The translations under genes were made by a program, and so were the position numbers. A DNA stretch of 37,801 nucleotides. Source: Spirochaetales bacterium. GTDB lineage: Bacteria > Spirochaetota > Spirochaetia > Treponematales > Treponemataceae. The first letter of the stretch is position 1. Each line of letters starts with the position of its first letter. The stretch is taken from contig QKDA01000128.1 in the NCBI GenBank assembly GCA_003246765.1, positions 1-37,801 on the forward strand. Direction: 5' to 3'. The notes beneath the pieces were generated by a model, which made no database searches, was not told the DNA's origin, and saw only the letters and a program-made list of their open reading frames with translations. Shown here piece after piece: positions 1 through 8,407 of the stretch.

Positions 1-1734
1 GCCTGCCAGCAGACCTCGGACTCAAGCCCTGCCGCGGACGCCCCCGTCACCATGACCGGCATCAGCGTGACCCCCTCGGTCATCACGGATCTGCAAGTCA
101 CGGATCAAGTGCCCATCGTCGTAAAGGCGCTCTACTCCAACGGGACCACAAAAACGGTAAGCTACAGAGCTACGTTTTCCACTGGAGCCCACTACAGCTT
201 TTCATTGAACGTTCTTACCTCCACCGCCGAGGGTTCAGGAACTATCACGGTAACCTATCAAGACTTTACGGCGGATCTCCCCTATACCATGGTTGACAAC
301 TATACCAGCCTCGCGCTTTTCGCGGGCGGGACTCCCTTGACCAGCGTAACCGCCGACATAGGCGACGATTTGGAGTTCACCGCGGTGGCAACCCTCAAGG
401 ACGGTAGCACCCAGGAAGTAACCCTGGCCGACGGTCTCGCTCTCTCCAGGGACGGCTTTTTCTGCGGCACCCGGGAGATCGCCGACGGAAGCGGAACCAA
501 GACGGTTAACGTGCTCCATGCGGTAGACGGGATGAGCGGGAACATCACCGCAACCTTTAAGTCCCGCTCAGCCAGCGTTGACGCCAGCGTGGGCGACTTC
601 GCCTTCGGCGCCCGCCGCTTCCTCCCCGCGGAAATCACCTCCCGGAAGGCCGTAGCCTATTCGGGCTACCGCACCGGCGACTCGCCGAACACCCAAACCT
701 ATCCCGAAAAGTCGGAGATTCTTGAGGATCTTCAACTCCTGGAGGAGGCGGGATTTTCCTTCCTCAGGCTCTTCGACACGAGCGTCCACGCCTATCGGAC
801 GATCGAGAACATCGACGAGAACAACCTCGACATGAAGGTTCAGCTCGGGGTTTGGATCGCCGGCAGCGACGCCGCCCAGGGAACCGCAAACTGGGAGCAG
901 ATCGAGGGAGCCCTGGATCTCATCGCCTCGTATCCCGACGTCATCGCCTCCGTAAGCATCGGCAACGAATGCATGGTAGACTGGAACACCTGGGCCTCCT
1001 GCCCCCCTGCGGACATTCGCCGGTACGTGCAGTACATGCGCTCCAGGGTATCCGTGCCGGTTACCACCGACGACAACTGGGAACCCTTCGCGAAATACGA
1101 CATTCAGGACGATCCGGGAAAGGATCTAATTGGACCTACGGGGGCCTTGATTTACCGAAACGGCGACGTTAATACGCCCTACGAAACCGATCAGGTTGCG
1201 AAGGTTATCGACTATCTCGCCCTCCACACCTACCCCATAGCCGACAGCCCTTACGGAATATGGTCCTGGCAACGCACGGACGTCGAAGCAGGCCCCGCGC
1301 GGGGCGTGGCCATGATGGATCTCGCCCTCAAGGTGGCGCAAAAGCAGTACCAGGCCGCCCGTGACCACCTCACGGACGACCTGGGACTCTCGGACATGCC
1401 CATCATCATCAGCGAGACCGGTTGGAAGCACGCGGACACCAGCAACTGGCCCGGAAGGTCCCACCCGGTAAACGCCAAGATGTACTATGACAGGATCAAC
1501 GAGTGGGTTTACGGCTCGGGCCGCGCGGCCAGCGCCGCCGAAGGCCCCTGGGTATGCTTCTATTTTGAGGCCTTTGACGAGCCCTGGAAACTGGGCGACG
1601 ATGGCTGGGGCTTCTGGGACAAGGACCGAAATCCCTTGTACGCCCTCTGGGCCCAGAGCGACAGCGATTCCATCGACATGCCCGTCGGAGGCACAGCCTA
1701 TACCGACGACGACGTTGCCTACTACGGAATGTAA
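1..1734 (+). CDS. GH17-type beta-1,3-glucanase lipoprotein, 5' end outside window
   Basis: Likely a secreted, lipid-anchored glycoside hydrolase of family 17 that cleaves beta-1,3-glucan. The first in-frame ATG is at 52, but the frame is open to base 1 and reads ACQQTSDSS there. That looks like the end of a lipobox with Cys as second visible residue, so the true start lies upstream and ATG 52 is internal. Counting from ATG 52, residues about 1-180 form Ig-like beta-rich repeats (ISVTPS, SGTITVTY) that probably present the enzyme. The catalytic barrel starts near residue 190. SIGNE (Glu about 306) fits the GH17 acid/base and ISETGW (Glu about 455) fits the nucleophile motif. A strong terminator follows, and a convergent GH3 gene lies downstream. 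Fold and family are well supported; linkage specificity is inferred from the family and from the GH3 and GH64 neighbours. Confidence 0.8.
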   Translation, partial: ACQQTSDSSPAADAPVTMTGISVTPSVITDLQVTDQVPIVVKALYSNGTTKTVSYRATFSTGAHYSFSLNVLTSTAEGSGTITVTYQDFTADLPYTMVDNYTSLALFAGGTPLTSVTADIGDDLEFTAVATLKDGSTQEVTLADGLALSRDGFFCGTREIADGSGTKTVNVLHAVDGMSGNITATFKSRSASVDASVGDFAFGARRFLPAEITSRKAVAYSGYRTGDSPNTQTYPEKSEILEDLQLLEEAGFSFLRLFDTSVHAYRTIENIDENNLDMKVQLGVWIAGSDAAQGTANWEQIEGALDLIASYPDVIASVSIGNECMVDWNTWASCPPADIRRYVQYMRSRVSVPVTTDDNWEPFAKYDIQDDPGKDLIGPTGALIYRNGDVNTPYETDQVAKVIDYLALHTYPIADSPYGIWSWQRTDVEAGPARGVAMMDLALKVAQKQYQAARDHLTDDLGLSDMPIIISETGWKHADTSNWPGRSHPVNAKMYYDRINEWVYGSGRAASAAEGPWVCFYFEAFDEPWKLGDDGWGFWDKDRNPLYALWAQSDSDSIDMPVGGTAYTDDDVAYYGM

Positions 1735-1771
1735 AGGGCTGCCCTAAGAGGCTCCCCCAGGGAGACGGAAA

Positions 1772-1808
1772 GGCCCCCGGTACCTCAAGGTTACCGGGGG
1801 CCTTTTTT
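1772..1808 (+). terminator. intrinsic terminator after GH17 gene
   Basis: GGCCCCCGGTA (1772-1782) pairs perfectly with TACCGGGGGCC (1792-1802) and is followed by six T (1803-1808). It ends the GH17 transcript. It also lies just past the stop of the convergent GH3 gene, but on that strand only three T follow the stem, so it is weaker there. Confidence 0.9.
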
Positions 1809-1810
1809 CA

Positions 1811-3649
1811 TTACCAGCTCAGCCCGTACCCGAAGGGAAAGAGGGGGTCGTAGACGGCGTCGCCCACGTTAACCGGAACCTGTTCCACCGAGCGGGGCCA
1901 GCTCACGGGGAGCTTTCCCGAGGGCGATACGGCGCCCAGGAGTACGTCCGCCACTCCGGCCCCTTCCGTTCCGGGAAGCCAAGCCGCCACGAAGGCGTCG
2001 GAGGCATCGATCGCCTCGGTTACGATAAGGGGCCTGCCCGAAATGAGCACCGTCACGAGGGGAATGCCCGCTGCCTTCACGTTCTTCACTGTCTCTATGT
2101 GGGACGAGGGAAGCGCGAGGGTCCTTGAGTCTCCGCGCCCCTCGGCATAGGGCCTCTCGCCGATCACGGCCACCGCCGCGTCCAGCTTTACTCCCTCCGC
2201 ATCCTTGAGGCTCGTATATACCGTCACGCCGTCTCCCAGGGCGGAGCGGAGCGCCTCAAGAATCGTGGTGCCCTCGGTAACCGCGCCGTTTTCCCCCTGC
2301 CAGCTGATGGTCCAGCCCCCGCACTGGGCCCCCAGGTTGTCCGCGAGAGGACCGGTAACAAGGACGTTTTTCAGGCCGTCTGCCTTCAGCGGGAGGATGC
2401 CGCCGTTCTTGAGGACCACCACGGACTTGGATACCGCCTCCCGGGCGAGCTTCCGGTGTTCCGGGGAGCCCACCTCGGAGAGGAGGGAACGGTCCGCGAA
2501 GGGACGCTCGAAAAGGGCGAGCTCGAACTTGGCCTTGAGGATCCTCGAGACCGCCTCGTCGATCCTGGCCTCCGGAATCGCGCCCGAGCGCACGAGGCCC
2601 AGCGTGGTTTCGATAAATCGCTTATAGTCCTCCGGTATCATTACCATGTCTATTCCCGCGTTGATTCCCGCGGCGATTTGGTCCTCATACTCCCCGGGGA
2701 GCTCCTCGAGCCCGGCCCAGTCGGACACCACGAAGCCGGAAAAGCCGAGCTCCCCGCGAAGGAGTCCCTGGACGAGTTCCCCGTTCCCGTGCATCTTGGC
2801 GCCGTTTACGGAACTGTAGCTCGTCATGGCCGAACCGACCCCGGCGGCCACCGAGTCGACGTAGGGCGGCAGGTGAATCCCCCGGAGCTCTTCCTCGGAA
2901 AGCTTGGAGTCGCCCCGATCCCTTCCCCCCGCGGTGCCGCCGTCGGCGATAAAGTGCTTGGCCGTGGCGAGAATCGTCTTTCCGTCGGAAAGGTCGCCGC
3001 CCTGATAACCCCGCACCGCCGCGGCCCCGAGGCGCGAGACGAGGCCGGGTTCTTCACCGTAGCCCTCGTAGGTGCGGCCCCAGCGCTCGTCCCGGGGAAC
3101 CGCGAGGCAGGGGGCGAAGTTCCAGTCGATCCCGGTTGCCGCGACCTCGATCGCCGTAGCCCGGCCGATACGCTCTACCAGATCCTCATCACCCGCGGCG
3201 CCAAGGCCTATCTGATGGGGGAATATGGTAGCCCCCCGGACGTTGTTGTTGCCGTGAACCGCGTCTATGCCGTAGATGACCGGGATGCCGAGCCTGGAGG
3301 ACAGGGCGATTTCCTGGAACCCGTCGTACATATCCGCCCATCCCTCCGCCGTATTCACCCCGGGAGCCGAACCGCCCCCCGAGAGGATGGACCCGAGGGC
3401 GTAACGGGCGATGTCTTCATCGCTCTCCAGGAACTGACGGTCCGCCTGGGCCATCTGTCCCACCTTCTCCTCAAGGGTCATCCTGGAAAGGAGGTCCGCA
3501 GCCCTTTCGTCCGCGGAAAGACCGGGGTTCCTGTAGGCCGCTCCCTTCCCCGGCCGCGAAAGCCCCGCGCAGGACGCGAGAAGCAGCGCCAGGGAAGCCG
3601 CCGCGACGATCGCTCCCCCCGCGAGGGTCCTTTTACTTCGTTCTCTCAT
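1811..3649 (-). CDS. GH3 exo-beta-1,3/1,4-glucanase lipoprotein
   Basis: A 612-residue glycoside hydrolase family 3 enzyme, of the type of plant exo-glucanase ExoI and bacterial ExoP, which releases glucose from beta-1,3/1,4-glucan ends. A signal peptide with lipobox LLAS-C (Cys27) predicts a lipoprotein. The (beta/alpha)8 domain carries KHFIADGGTAGG (about 231-242) and SDWAG with nucleophile Asp310. The second domain has GGWTISWQG (about 444-452) and GERPYAEG, whose Glu503 matches the ExoI acid/base in its GEHPYAETKGD motif. These ExoI-like motifs separate it from ordinary BglX-type beta-glucosidases. The start is ATG 3647-3649, preceded by AAAGGAG about 10 bases upstream. It is last in line after the ABC transporter operon, with a terminator-like hairpin in between (3667-3705) and no separate promoter that I can see. 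Confidence 0.88.
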   Translation of the reverse strand: MRERSKRTLAGGAIVAAASLALLLASCAGLSRPGKGAAYRNPGLSADERAADLLSRMTLEEKVGQMAQADRQFLESDEDIARYALGSILSGGGSAPGVNTAEGWADMYDGFQEIALSSRLGIPVIYGIDAVHGNNNVRGATIFPHQIGLGAAGDEDLVERIGRATAIEVAATGIDWNFAPCLAVPRDERWGRTYEGYGEEPGLVSRLGAAAVRGYQGGDLSDGKTILATAKHFIADGGTAGGRDRGDSKLSEEELRGIHLPPYVDSVAAGVGSAMTSYSSVNGAKMHGNGELVQGLLRGELGFSGFVVSDWAGLEELPGEYEDQIAAGINAGIDMVMIPEDYKRFIETTLGLVRSGAIPEARIDEAVSRILKAKFELALFERPFADRSLLSEVGSPEHRKLAREAVSKSVVVLKNGGILPLKADGLKNVLVTGPLADNLGAQCGGWTISWQGENGAVTEGTTILEALRSALGDGVTVYTSLKDAEGVKLDAAVAVIGERPYAEGRGDSRTLALPSSHIETVKNVKAAGIPLVTVLISGRPLIVTEAIDASDAFVAAWLPGTEGAGVADVLLGAVSPSGKLPVSWPRSVEQVPVNVGDAVYDPLFPFGYGLSW

Positions 3650-3666
3650 AGCTCATGATCTCCTTT

Positions 3667-3705
3667 GAAAAAAGAAAAAGGCAGCCCCCCGTGCGGAGGA
3701 CTGCC
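3667..3705 (-). terminator. terminator/attenuator between ABC permease and GH3
   Basis: On the minus strand GGCAGTCCTCC (3695-3705) pairs with GGGGGGCTGCC (3680-3690), including two G-T pairs, around a 4-base loop. A U-rich run (CTTTTT, then TTTTTTC, 3667-3679) follows. It sits between the last permease and GH3, so it probably lowers GH3 expression relative to the transporter by partial termination, or ends the operon. Confidence 0.75.
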
Positions 3706-3727
3706 CGTATGCCGCCCGAAGGCGACC

Positions 3728-4618
3728 CTAGTTCTGAAGCTTGTCGGTCACCTTCTTGTTTATCAAGGTCATGGTGATGATGATGAAAAACAGGATCCAG
3801 GCGATGGCCGACGCCTTTCCGAAGTTGTTGAAGTTAAAGCCCGTTGCCAGCAGGTAGTAGGCGCTGGTGAGCCCCGCGTTGTTCGGTCCGCCCATCTGCT
3901 CGTAGCCCCTCATGAGAACGAAGGGTTCCTCGAAGAGCTGCATGCCGCCGATGATGCTCAAGGAAACGCCGAAGAAGATGATCGGCAGGAGCAGGGGCAA
4001 TGTCACGAAGCGGTGAATCTGGAAGCCCCTGGCGCCGTCGATTTCGGCGGCCTCGTAAAGCTGCCGGTCGATCGACTGAAGCCCCGCGAGGTAAATTACG
4101 GTGTTCCACCCGATGAACCTCCAGTTCACCATGATGGCGATGCTCGCGCGGATCGCGTTGGGCTCCTGGGTCCATTTCACCCTGGGAAGGCCGAACCAAT
4201 TCTCGATGATGTAGTTGAGCCACCCGTAGTTGGCATCGTAAAGCTGGCTGAAGACCAGGGCGATAACGACGGTACTGGTAATGTAGGGCAGAAAGTAGAC
4301 GGTCTTGAAAAAACCCGTTCCCTTGATCTTCTTGTTGTTCAGGAGAATGGCCAGGGGGATGGCGAACACGTGCTGGAGCATGGAACCCCAGATGAGCAGG
4401 AGGACGGTAGTCCACAGGGAACCCTTAAAGAAGGGGTCCGTGGTGAGAAGCTGCACGTAGTTGCGGAATCCCCGGAAATCCTGAGGCCCGGAGATGGTCC
4501 ACTTGAAGAAGGACATGGTGATGGAATAGCCGATGGGGAATACGGCGAAGATCAGGAAGAGAATAAAGAAGGGGCTGATGAATACGTAGGGCGCCAAGCG
4601 CTGTTGTTGATTTATCAT
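3728..4618 (-). CDS. sugar ABC transporter permease (MalF/UgpA type)
   Basis: A 296-residue inner-membrane permease of a CUT1-type carbohydrate ABC importer. About six hydrophobic segments are visible, the first at residues 10-35. The EAA loop that contacts the ATPase reads YEAAEIDGARGFQIHRFVTL. ATG 4616-4618 lies 3 bases after the stop of the other permease, with AAGGGG at the end of that gene serving as ribosome-binding site, so the two are translated together. No ATP-binding subunit is encoded nearby. In many Gram-positive bacteria and spirochaetes a shared MsmK-type ATPase encoded elsewhere serves several such systems. The likely substrate, a beta-glucan oligosaccharide, is inferred from the neighbouring glucanases. 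Confidence 0.9.
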   Translation of the reverse strand: MINQQQRLAPYVFISPFFILFLIFAVFPIGYSITMSFFKWTISGPQDFRGFRNYVQLLTTDPFFKGSLWTTVLLLIWGSMLQHVFAIPLAILLNNKKIKGTGFFKTVYFLPYITSTVVIALVFSQLYDANYGWLNYIIENWFGLPRVKWTQEPNAIRASIAIMVNWRFIGWNTVIYLAGLQSIDRQLYEAAEIDGARGFQIHRFVTLPLLLPIIFFGVSLSIIGGMQLFEEPFVLMRGYEQMGGPNNAGLTSAYYLLATGFNFNNFGKASAIAWILFFIIITMTLINKKVTDKLQN

Positions 4619-4621
4619 ACA

Positions 4622-5467
4622 TTACCCCTTGAGACTGCCTTCGGTGAGGCTGTCGATTATTTGTTTGTTGAAGGCGATAAACACCGCCATGAGGGGAAGC
4701 ACCGCGAGTACGGTTCCCGCCATGAGCCCTCCGCGGTCGCCGTCCATTTGCATGAAGAGCTTGGAAAGCGCCACCGGGATAGTGGTCTTGTCGATGGTGG
4801 GAAGCATGACCAGGGCGCCGAGGAAGTTGTTCCAGCTTCCGATGAAGGTGAGAATTCCGAGGACCGCTATGCCCGCCTGGGACAGGGGGAAGGCGATCTT
4901 CATGAGGATGTTGAATTCGGTGAGCCCGTCGATGCGCGCCGCGTCGAGAAGGTCGTTAGGAATGGAGTCCTGCATGAACTGGGTCATCATGAAGATTCCG
5001 AAGGCAGGGGCCATTCCCGGGATGATGAGGGGAAGCCAGGTCCCGTACCACTTGAAGGTGATCATCATCTTGAAGAAGGGAATGATGTTGAGGAACTGGG
5101 GGATGGCCAGGGTGCTCATGATAAAGAGAAAGGCGGCCTTTTTCCCCTTGAACTCGTACTTCGAGAGCGCAAAACCGCCCATGGTGCAGAAGAACACCAC
5201 CGTCACCGTCGACAGCACCGCGATACCCACGCTGTTCATGAAGTTGGTCGCGAAGGGGATGTCGTTAAACAGCCTCTGCACGTTGGTCATGAAGGAGCCC
5301 TTGAAGAAGATATGGGGCGGGTTGCGGTATACCTGGGTGCCCGGCACCGTGGAAAGCACCATCATGTAATAGAAGGGAAAGGCGAAGAGAAGGCCGAAGA
5401 ATGCCAATAGAATGTACACTATCGCCTTATTCACTGTGTTCGTCGATCCCGGACGTAAGTTACTCAT
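4622..5467 (-). CDS. sugar ABC transporter permease (MalG/UgpE type)
   Basis: A 281-residue inner-membrane permease, partner of the MalF-type protein encoded directly downstream. It has about six membrane segments, the first at residues 12-35. The EAA loop reads LLDAARIDGLTEFNILMKIA. Start ATG 5465-5467 is preceded by GAGGT. The gene follows the binding-protein gene after a 61-base gap that holds a strong hairpin (5495-5515). The order binding protein, MalG-type, MalF-type differs from the common SBP-MalF-MalG order. Confidence 0.9.
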   Translation of the reverse strand: MSNLRPGSTNTVNKAIVYILLAFFGLLFAFPFYYMMVLSTVPGTQVYRNPPHIFFKGSFMTNVQRLFNDIPFATNFMNSVGIAVLSTVTVVFFCTMGGFALSKYEFKGKKAAFLFIMSTLAIPQFLNIIPFFKMMITFKWYGTWLPLIIPGMAPAFGIFMMTQFMQDSIPNDLLDAARIDGLTEFNILMKIAFPLSQAGIAVLGILTFIGSWNNFLGALVMLPTIDKTTIPVALSKLFMQMDGDRGGLMAGTVLAVLPLMAVFIAFNKQIIDSLTEGSLKG

Positions 5468-5494
5468 CTGCGTACCTCGAAGAATGAAAACCCG

Positions 5495-5515
5495 GGTGCC
5501 GGGAATCCCGGCACC
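5495..5515 (-). promoter_or_regulatory. intercistronic mRNA hairpin between binding protein and permease
   Basis: GGTGCCGGG and CCCGGCACC form a perfect 9-bp stem with a 3-base loop in the gap after the binding-protein stop. No U-run follows at the stem base (CGGGTTTTC). Such hairpins in sugar ABC operons (for example malE-malF) commonly protect the upstream binding-protein mRNA from 3' decay, so that it outnumbers the permeases. That role is inferred here. Confidence 0.7.
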
Positions 5516-5528
5516 AAGGTTCGTTTGG

Positions 5529-6833
5529 TTAGTCGATCAGGGAGTTGATCTCGGAAAGCGCGGTTGCGTAGGCCTGCTCGGCGGTCTTGCCGTTCACGAG
5601 CACGTCCGTCACGCCGTTGCCGAAGATCGAGTTGATGGCGGCGTCGTATTCAGACACCTGCATCGGGGGAATGTTCCGGGCGATGTCGCCGTAGATCAGG
5701 CGGACCTTCTGGCCCCCGAAGAACTCCACGGGCTCGCTCATGACGGGGTCGTTGTACACCGAGGTGAGGGCCGGGAAGGCGTCGATGGTCTTGAAGGTGG
5801 TGATCTGGGCAACGGGGGAGGTGGACAGGTACTTGAGGATCTCCCAAGCCACGGCCTTCTGCGCCGCGGGAACCGCCTCGGGGATGCTCAGGTAGGTACC
5901 GCCCTGGGAGGCGTACACCTTGCCGGGGAGGTAGGCCACGCGCCAGTCGCCGGAGAGGTCCGGGCACACCCAGGTCTTCATGGTGCCGCCCCACCAGGCG
6001 CCGTTCACGATGGCGGCCACGTTGCCGTCGGGGAAGGCCTGGATCCAGGGTCCGCTCCAGCCGCCGAGGTCGGCGTCGATCTTGGCGTCGCGGATGTTCT
6101 TGACGAGGTTGAGGGCGTCGATGAACTTCTGCTTGGGCTCGAGAACCTTGCCGTTGGGGCCGAACCAGCCGCCCTTGCCGCCGTTGAGGGGCATCATGGC
6201 GACCTCGTTGGCGTGGGGAATGGCGAACTGGTCGATCTTGCCGTCGCCGTCCCGGTCCTTGAGGAGCTTCTTGCCGGCGGCGATGAATTCGTCCCAGCTC
6301 TTCATGTTGTCGAAGTTGACGCCCGCCTTGTCGGCCAGGCTCTTGCGGTAGAAGAGAACCGCGGGGGCGATGTCCACGGGCATGGCCACGAGGGAGCCCT
6401 TCTTGGTGGTGGCGTTGGACATGGCGAACTTGACGATGTCCTTGCCGGCGGTGAGGCCGTTGAAGGGGGCCTGGGCAAGGTCGGTAAGCCCGCCGCCCTC
6501 GACGAACTTGGCCACGTAGCCGATCTCGAGGGACTCGATGTCGTTGGTGGCCTCGCCGGCGGCGAGAACCGTGGTCAGGCGGTTATGGTGCCCCGAGAAG
6601 TCGGAGGTCTGGAACTTGATGGTTACGTTCGGGTACTTCGCCTTAAAGTCGGCGGTCGCGAACACGGCCTTGTAGGCGGCCTCGAGGTCGCCGAAGGCTC
6701 CGATGCTGATGGTGTACTGCTTGGCGGGGTCGTAGGCGGGAATCGCCTGTCCGGCTCCGTCGGTCTTGCCGTTGGCCACGGCGAGGGAGGTGAGGCCCAC
6801 GAGGGCGATAAGGGTCGCCAGCGCTTTCTTCAT
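5529..6833 (-). CDS. sugar ABC transporter substrate-binding protein
   Basis: A 434-residue extracellular solute-binding protein (family 1). A Sec signal peptide (MKKALATLIALVGLTSLAVA) lacks a lipobox Cys, so the mature protein should be periplasmic and begin near NGKTDG. The body shows features of the family, such as the NGAWWGG region, the RVAYLPGK region, and Trp-rich stretches that often line sugar sites. ATG 6831-6833 follows AAGGAG at 8-9 bases. It is first in an operon with two permeases. A sigma-70 promoter with an overlapping LacI-type operator lies about 215 bases upstream, leaving a long leader with a hairpin. Specificity is not readable from sequence; a beta-1,3-gluco-oligosaccharide is inferred from context. 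Confidence 0.9.
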   Translation of the reverse strand: MKKALATLIALVGLTSLAVANGKTDGAGQAIPAYDPAKQYTISIGAFGDLEAAYKAVFATADFKAKYPNVTIKFQTSDFSGHHNRLTTVLAAGEATNDIESLEIGYVAKFVEGGGLTDLAQAPFNGLTAGKDIVKFAMSNATTKKGSLVAMPVDIAPAVLFYRKSLADKAGVNFDNMKSWDEFIAAGKKLLKDRDGDGKIDQFAIPHANEVAMMPLNGGKGGWFGPNGKVLEPKQKFIDALNLVKNIRDAKIDADLGGWSGPWIQAFPDGNVAAIVNGAWWGGTMKTWVCPDLSGDWRVAYLPGKVYASQGGTYLSIPEAVPAAQKAVAWEILKYLSTSPVAQITTFKTIDAFPALTSVYNDPVMSEPVEFFGGQKVRLIYGDIARNIPPMQVSEYDAAINSIFGNGVTDVLVNGKTAEQAYATALSEINSLID

Positions 6834-6906
6834 CTTTTCTTCTCCTTAGTATTTTCCGCACGCTAATGATTGCCGCCGCGCGCGGGTTGTAGCGGCATCA
6901 AACAAA

Positions 6907-6942
6907 GGGCGCGACCGGGGCTGTTTGGACCCGTTCGCGCCC
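6907..6942 (-). promoter_or_regulatory. hairpin in leader of ABC operon, possible attenuator
   Basis: On the minus strand GGGCGCGA (from 6942) pairs with TCGCGCCC (to 6907). A further CGGG/CCCG pairing lies inside and TTTGTTT follows. It lies in the roughly 215-base 5' leader between the predicted start point (about 7050) and the binding-protein ATG. The stem is strong, but the U-run is interrupted by G, so it may be an attenuator or only a stabilising structure. Confidence 0.45.
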
Positions 6943-7045
6943 CCAAAAAGCTCTTGCACTGCTTTTTTGACCACCAGACATTGACCGTACGGACGAACAT
7001 GGTATCGCAGGCGCATTTGTTGGTAATCCGACACATAATCGGGCA

Positions 7046-7085
7046 ATGTATACGTTATCATATATCTGGTTTGTCATCTCGTCAA
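7046..7085 (-). promoter_or_regulatory. promoter and LacI-type operator of ABC operon
   Basis: On the minus strand, -35 TTGACG (7080-7085), a 17-base spacer and -10 TATGAT (7057-7062) form a near-consensus sigma-70 promoter. The dyad ATGATAAC/GTATACAT (7046-7061), with the central CG usual for LacI-family operators, overlaps the -10 box and start point. Bound repressor would block RNA polymerase. The 19 bases 7044-7062 are identical, inverted, to 9294-9312 at the small-lipoprotein gene. Confidence 0.72.
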
Positions 7086-7720
7086 GAAAAAAAAGAAAAT
7101 ATCTCTGTTTCAATATTTCATTATATTACAAAAATATATTCTGAAGTAATCATGAAGATGTCATGCTTTCTTGTGTATTCTACATATACGTAATGGCCGC
7201 AATAACAGAATGCAATCTGTAAATATTGTTGCACTGTGTACTCGTTTACAGGTTACGTACAAATAAGAGTGTTTCCCTGGAAATATCAACAGCGGAAACG
7301 TCACGGGTCTGACAATCAACTTCGTCAATCGAAATTTCTTTGATATATCTATAAATCAGCTACGTTAACTGCAATGATTAATTCATTGCGTATACCTCAC
7401 CTTTATACATCAAATTGTGTTTCATATCCTCTGTATACGCATCCATGCGCTAAATAACTGGCAGGAGAGAATAAAGACAAGAACTTCAAAGAAGCTAACC
7501 TAGTCAATTCCGTGTAATATCAATCCTATCTATTTCTATACAGTAAAAAATAGGCATGTTTATCCTATTATTTCTATATAATATAAGCTTATGCAGGGCT
7601 GTGAATTATAACTTCTCTTCCATTAGAACAAACCATTTCCATCAATGATATCTAACTTGCACCGAGACAAATCATTAAACGAAATTCATTGACAACTGGA
7701 AAGATGCGTGAGATGATGCT
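7063..7720. other. AT-rich gene-free spacer with operator-like dyads
   Basis: No convincing gene. Base composition is much more AT-rich than the surrounding genes. It separates the minus-strand ABC operon from the plus-strand lipoprotein gene. It contains several dyads: TGTACTC/GTTTACA at 7237-7250, GCAATGA-n5-TCATTGC at 7371-7389, and the inverted pair TGCGTATAC (7387-7395) and GTATACGCA (7433-7441). These resemble half-sites of the operators at the promoters on both sides. Confidence 0.6.
7237..7250. promoter_or_regulatory. additional LacI-type operator-like dyad
   Basis: TGTACTC/GTTTACA has the outer TGTA..TACA and central CG seen in the operators at 7721-7738 and 15767-15780. It lies about 190 bases upstream of the ABC promoter and 480 bases before the CBM lipoprotein promoter, so it could be an auxiliary site for looping. 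No promoter overlaps it. Confidence 0.45.
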
Positions 7721-7738
7721 AATGTAATCGTGTACATT
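7689..7738 (+). promoter_or_regulatory. promoter and LacI-type operator of CBM lipoprotein gene
   Basis: -35 TTGACA (7689-7694), a 17-base spacer and -10 GATGAT (7712-7717) form a plausible sigma-70 promoter. Just downstream, AATGTAATC/GTGTACATT (7721-7738) is a dyad with perfect outer arms and central CG. A further TGTACA at 7742-7747 repeats the right arm. The operator would cover the start point. Confidence 0.62.
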
Positions 7739-7762
7739 TTATGTACAACAAGGAGGACTGTT

Positions 7763-8407
7763 ATGAAAAAATTGAAAACCGCTGCGATGCTCCTCATCAC
7801 CGCGGGATTAACCGTTATCGCGATGGGATGCGCCAGCGCTCCCAAAGCCGCGGGCGACAGCGGCAAAGCGGACTGGTCGGCGAATCTGCTTACCAACGGA
7901 GACTTTGAAGCCGGCCAGGATCCCTGGACCCCGTGGATTGACACGGGATGGGGCGGCGCCGGTGAGGTTACCTGGGATAACGGCGTAGCCACCCTCAGGA
8001 TTGACGAGATGGGAGAACAGCCCTGGGCAGTGGCCATGCACTACAAGAAGGTGCTCTTCGAAAAGGGCGAACGGTACCGCGTCAAGTTTGACATGAAGTC
8101 GGACATGAACCGCATTGTTCGCTTCAGCATCGGAAACGGTCTCGCTCCGGCCGATCCGCCCTATCTCAACTACCAAGATATCGAAATCGGTACCGAGTGG
8201 AAGACTTACGAATTCGAATTCGTAATGAAGTTCAGAACCAACAAATTCGGTCGGCTCGACTTCAACTGCGCCTATAACCCCGGAATGTTCCTTCCCGAAG
8301 GTTCACCCTGGAGGGACGAGGCCAAGTTGAAAGCCACTGGCGGCGCGACCGTTTATATCGACAACGTGATACTCCAGAAATGGGGAACCGGTTCAGAGGC
8401 TAAGTAA
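7763..8407 (+). CDS. lipoprotein with CBM4/9-like carbohydrate-binding domain
   Basis: A 214-residue lipoprotein, probably on the cell surface or outer membrane, made of essentially one carbohydrate-binding module. The signal peptide ends in a lipobox IAMG-C (Cys23). Residues about 37-210 match the pattern of CBM4/9-like jelly-roll modules: LLTNGDFEAGQDPWTPW at the start, aromatic residues along the strands, and a final VYIDNVIL strand. Several CBM4 members bind beta-1,3-glucan, which would suit this locus. ATG 7763 was chosen over an upstream in-frame ATG at 7730 because AGGAGG lies 6-7 bases before it and the signal peptide begins there. It has its own promoter with a LacI-type operator and a strong terminator further downstream. 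No catalytic domain is present, so it likely acts in capture, not cleavage. Confidence 0.82.
   Translation: MKKLKTAAMLLITAGLTVIAMGCASAPKAAGDSGKADWSANLLTNGDFEAGQDPWTPWIDTGWGGAGEVTWDNGVATLRIDEMGEQPWAVAMHYKKVLFEKGERYRVKFDMKSDMNRIVRFSIGNGLAPADPPYLNYQDIEIGTEWKTYEFEFVMKFRTNKFGRLDFNCAYNPGMFLPEGSPWRDEAKLKATGGATVYIDNVILQKWGTGSEAK

Noticed and set aside
2456-6866. Long plus-strand open frames opposite the GH3, permease and binding-protein genes
   Set aside because: They are antisense to well-supported genes, have biased composition (Gly, Val, Glu, His, Arg) typical of GC-rich shadow frames, and lack ribosome-binding sites.
6956-6981. AAAAAGC-n9-GCTTTTTT as a plus-strand terminator
   Set aside because: The stem is nearly all A-T pairs, no plus-strand gene ends before it, and it lies inside the minus-strand leader.
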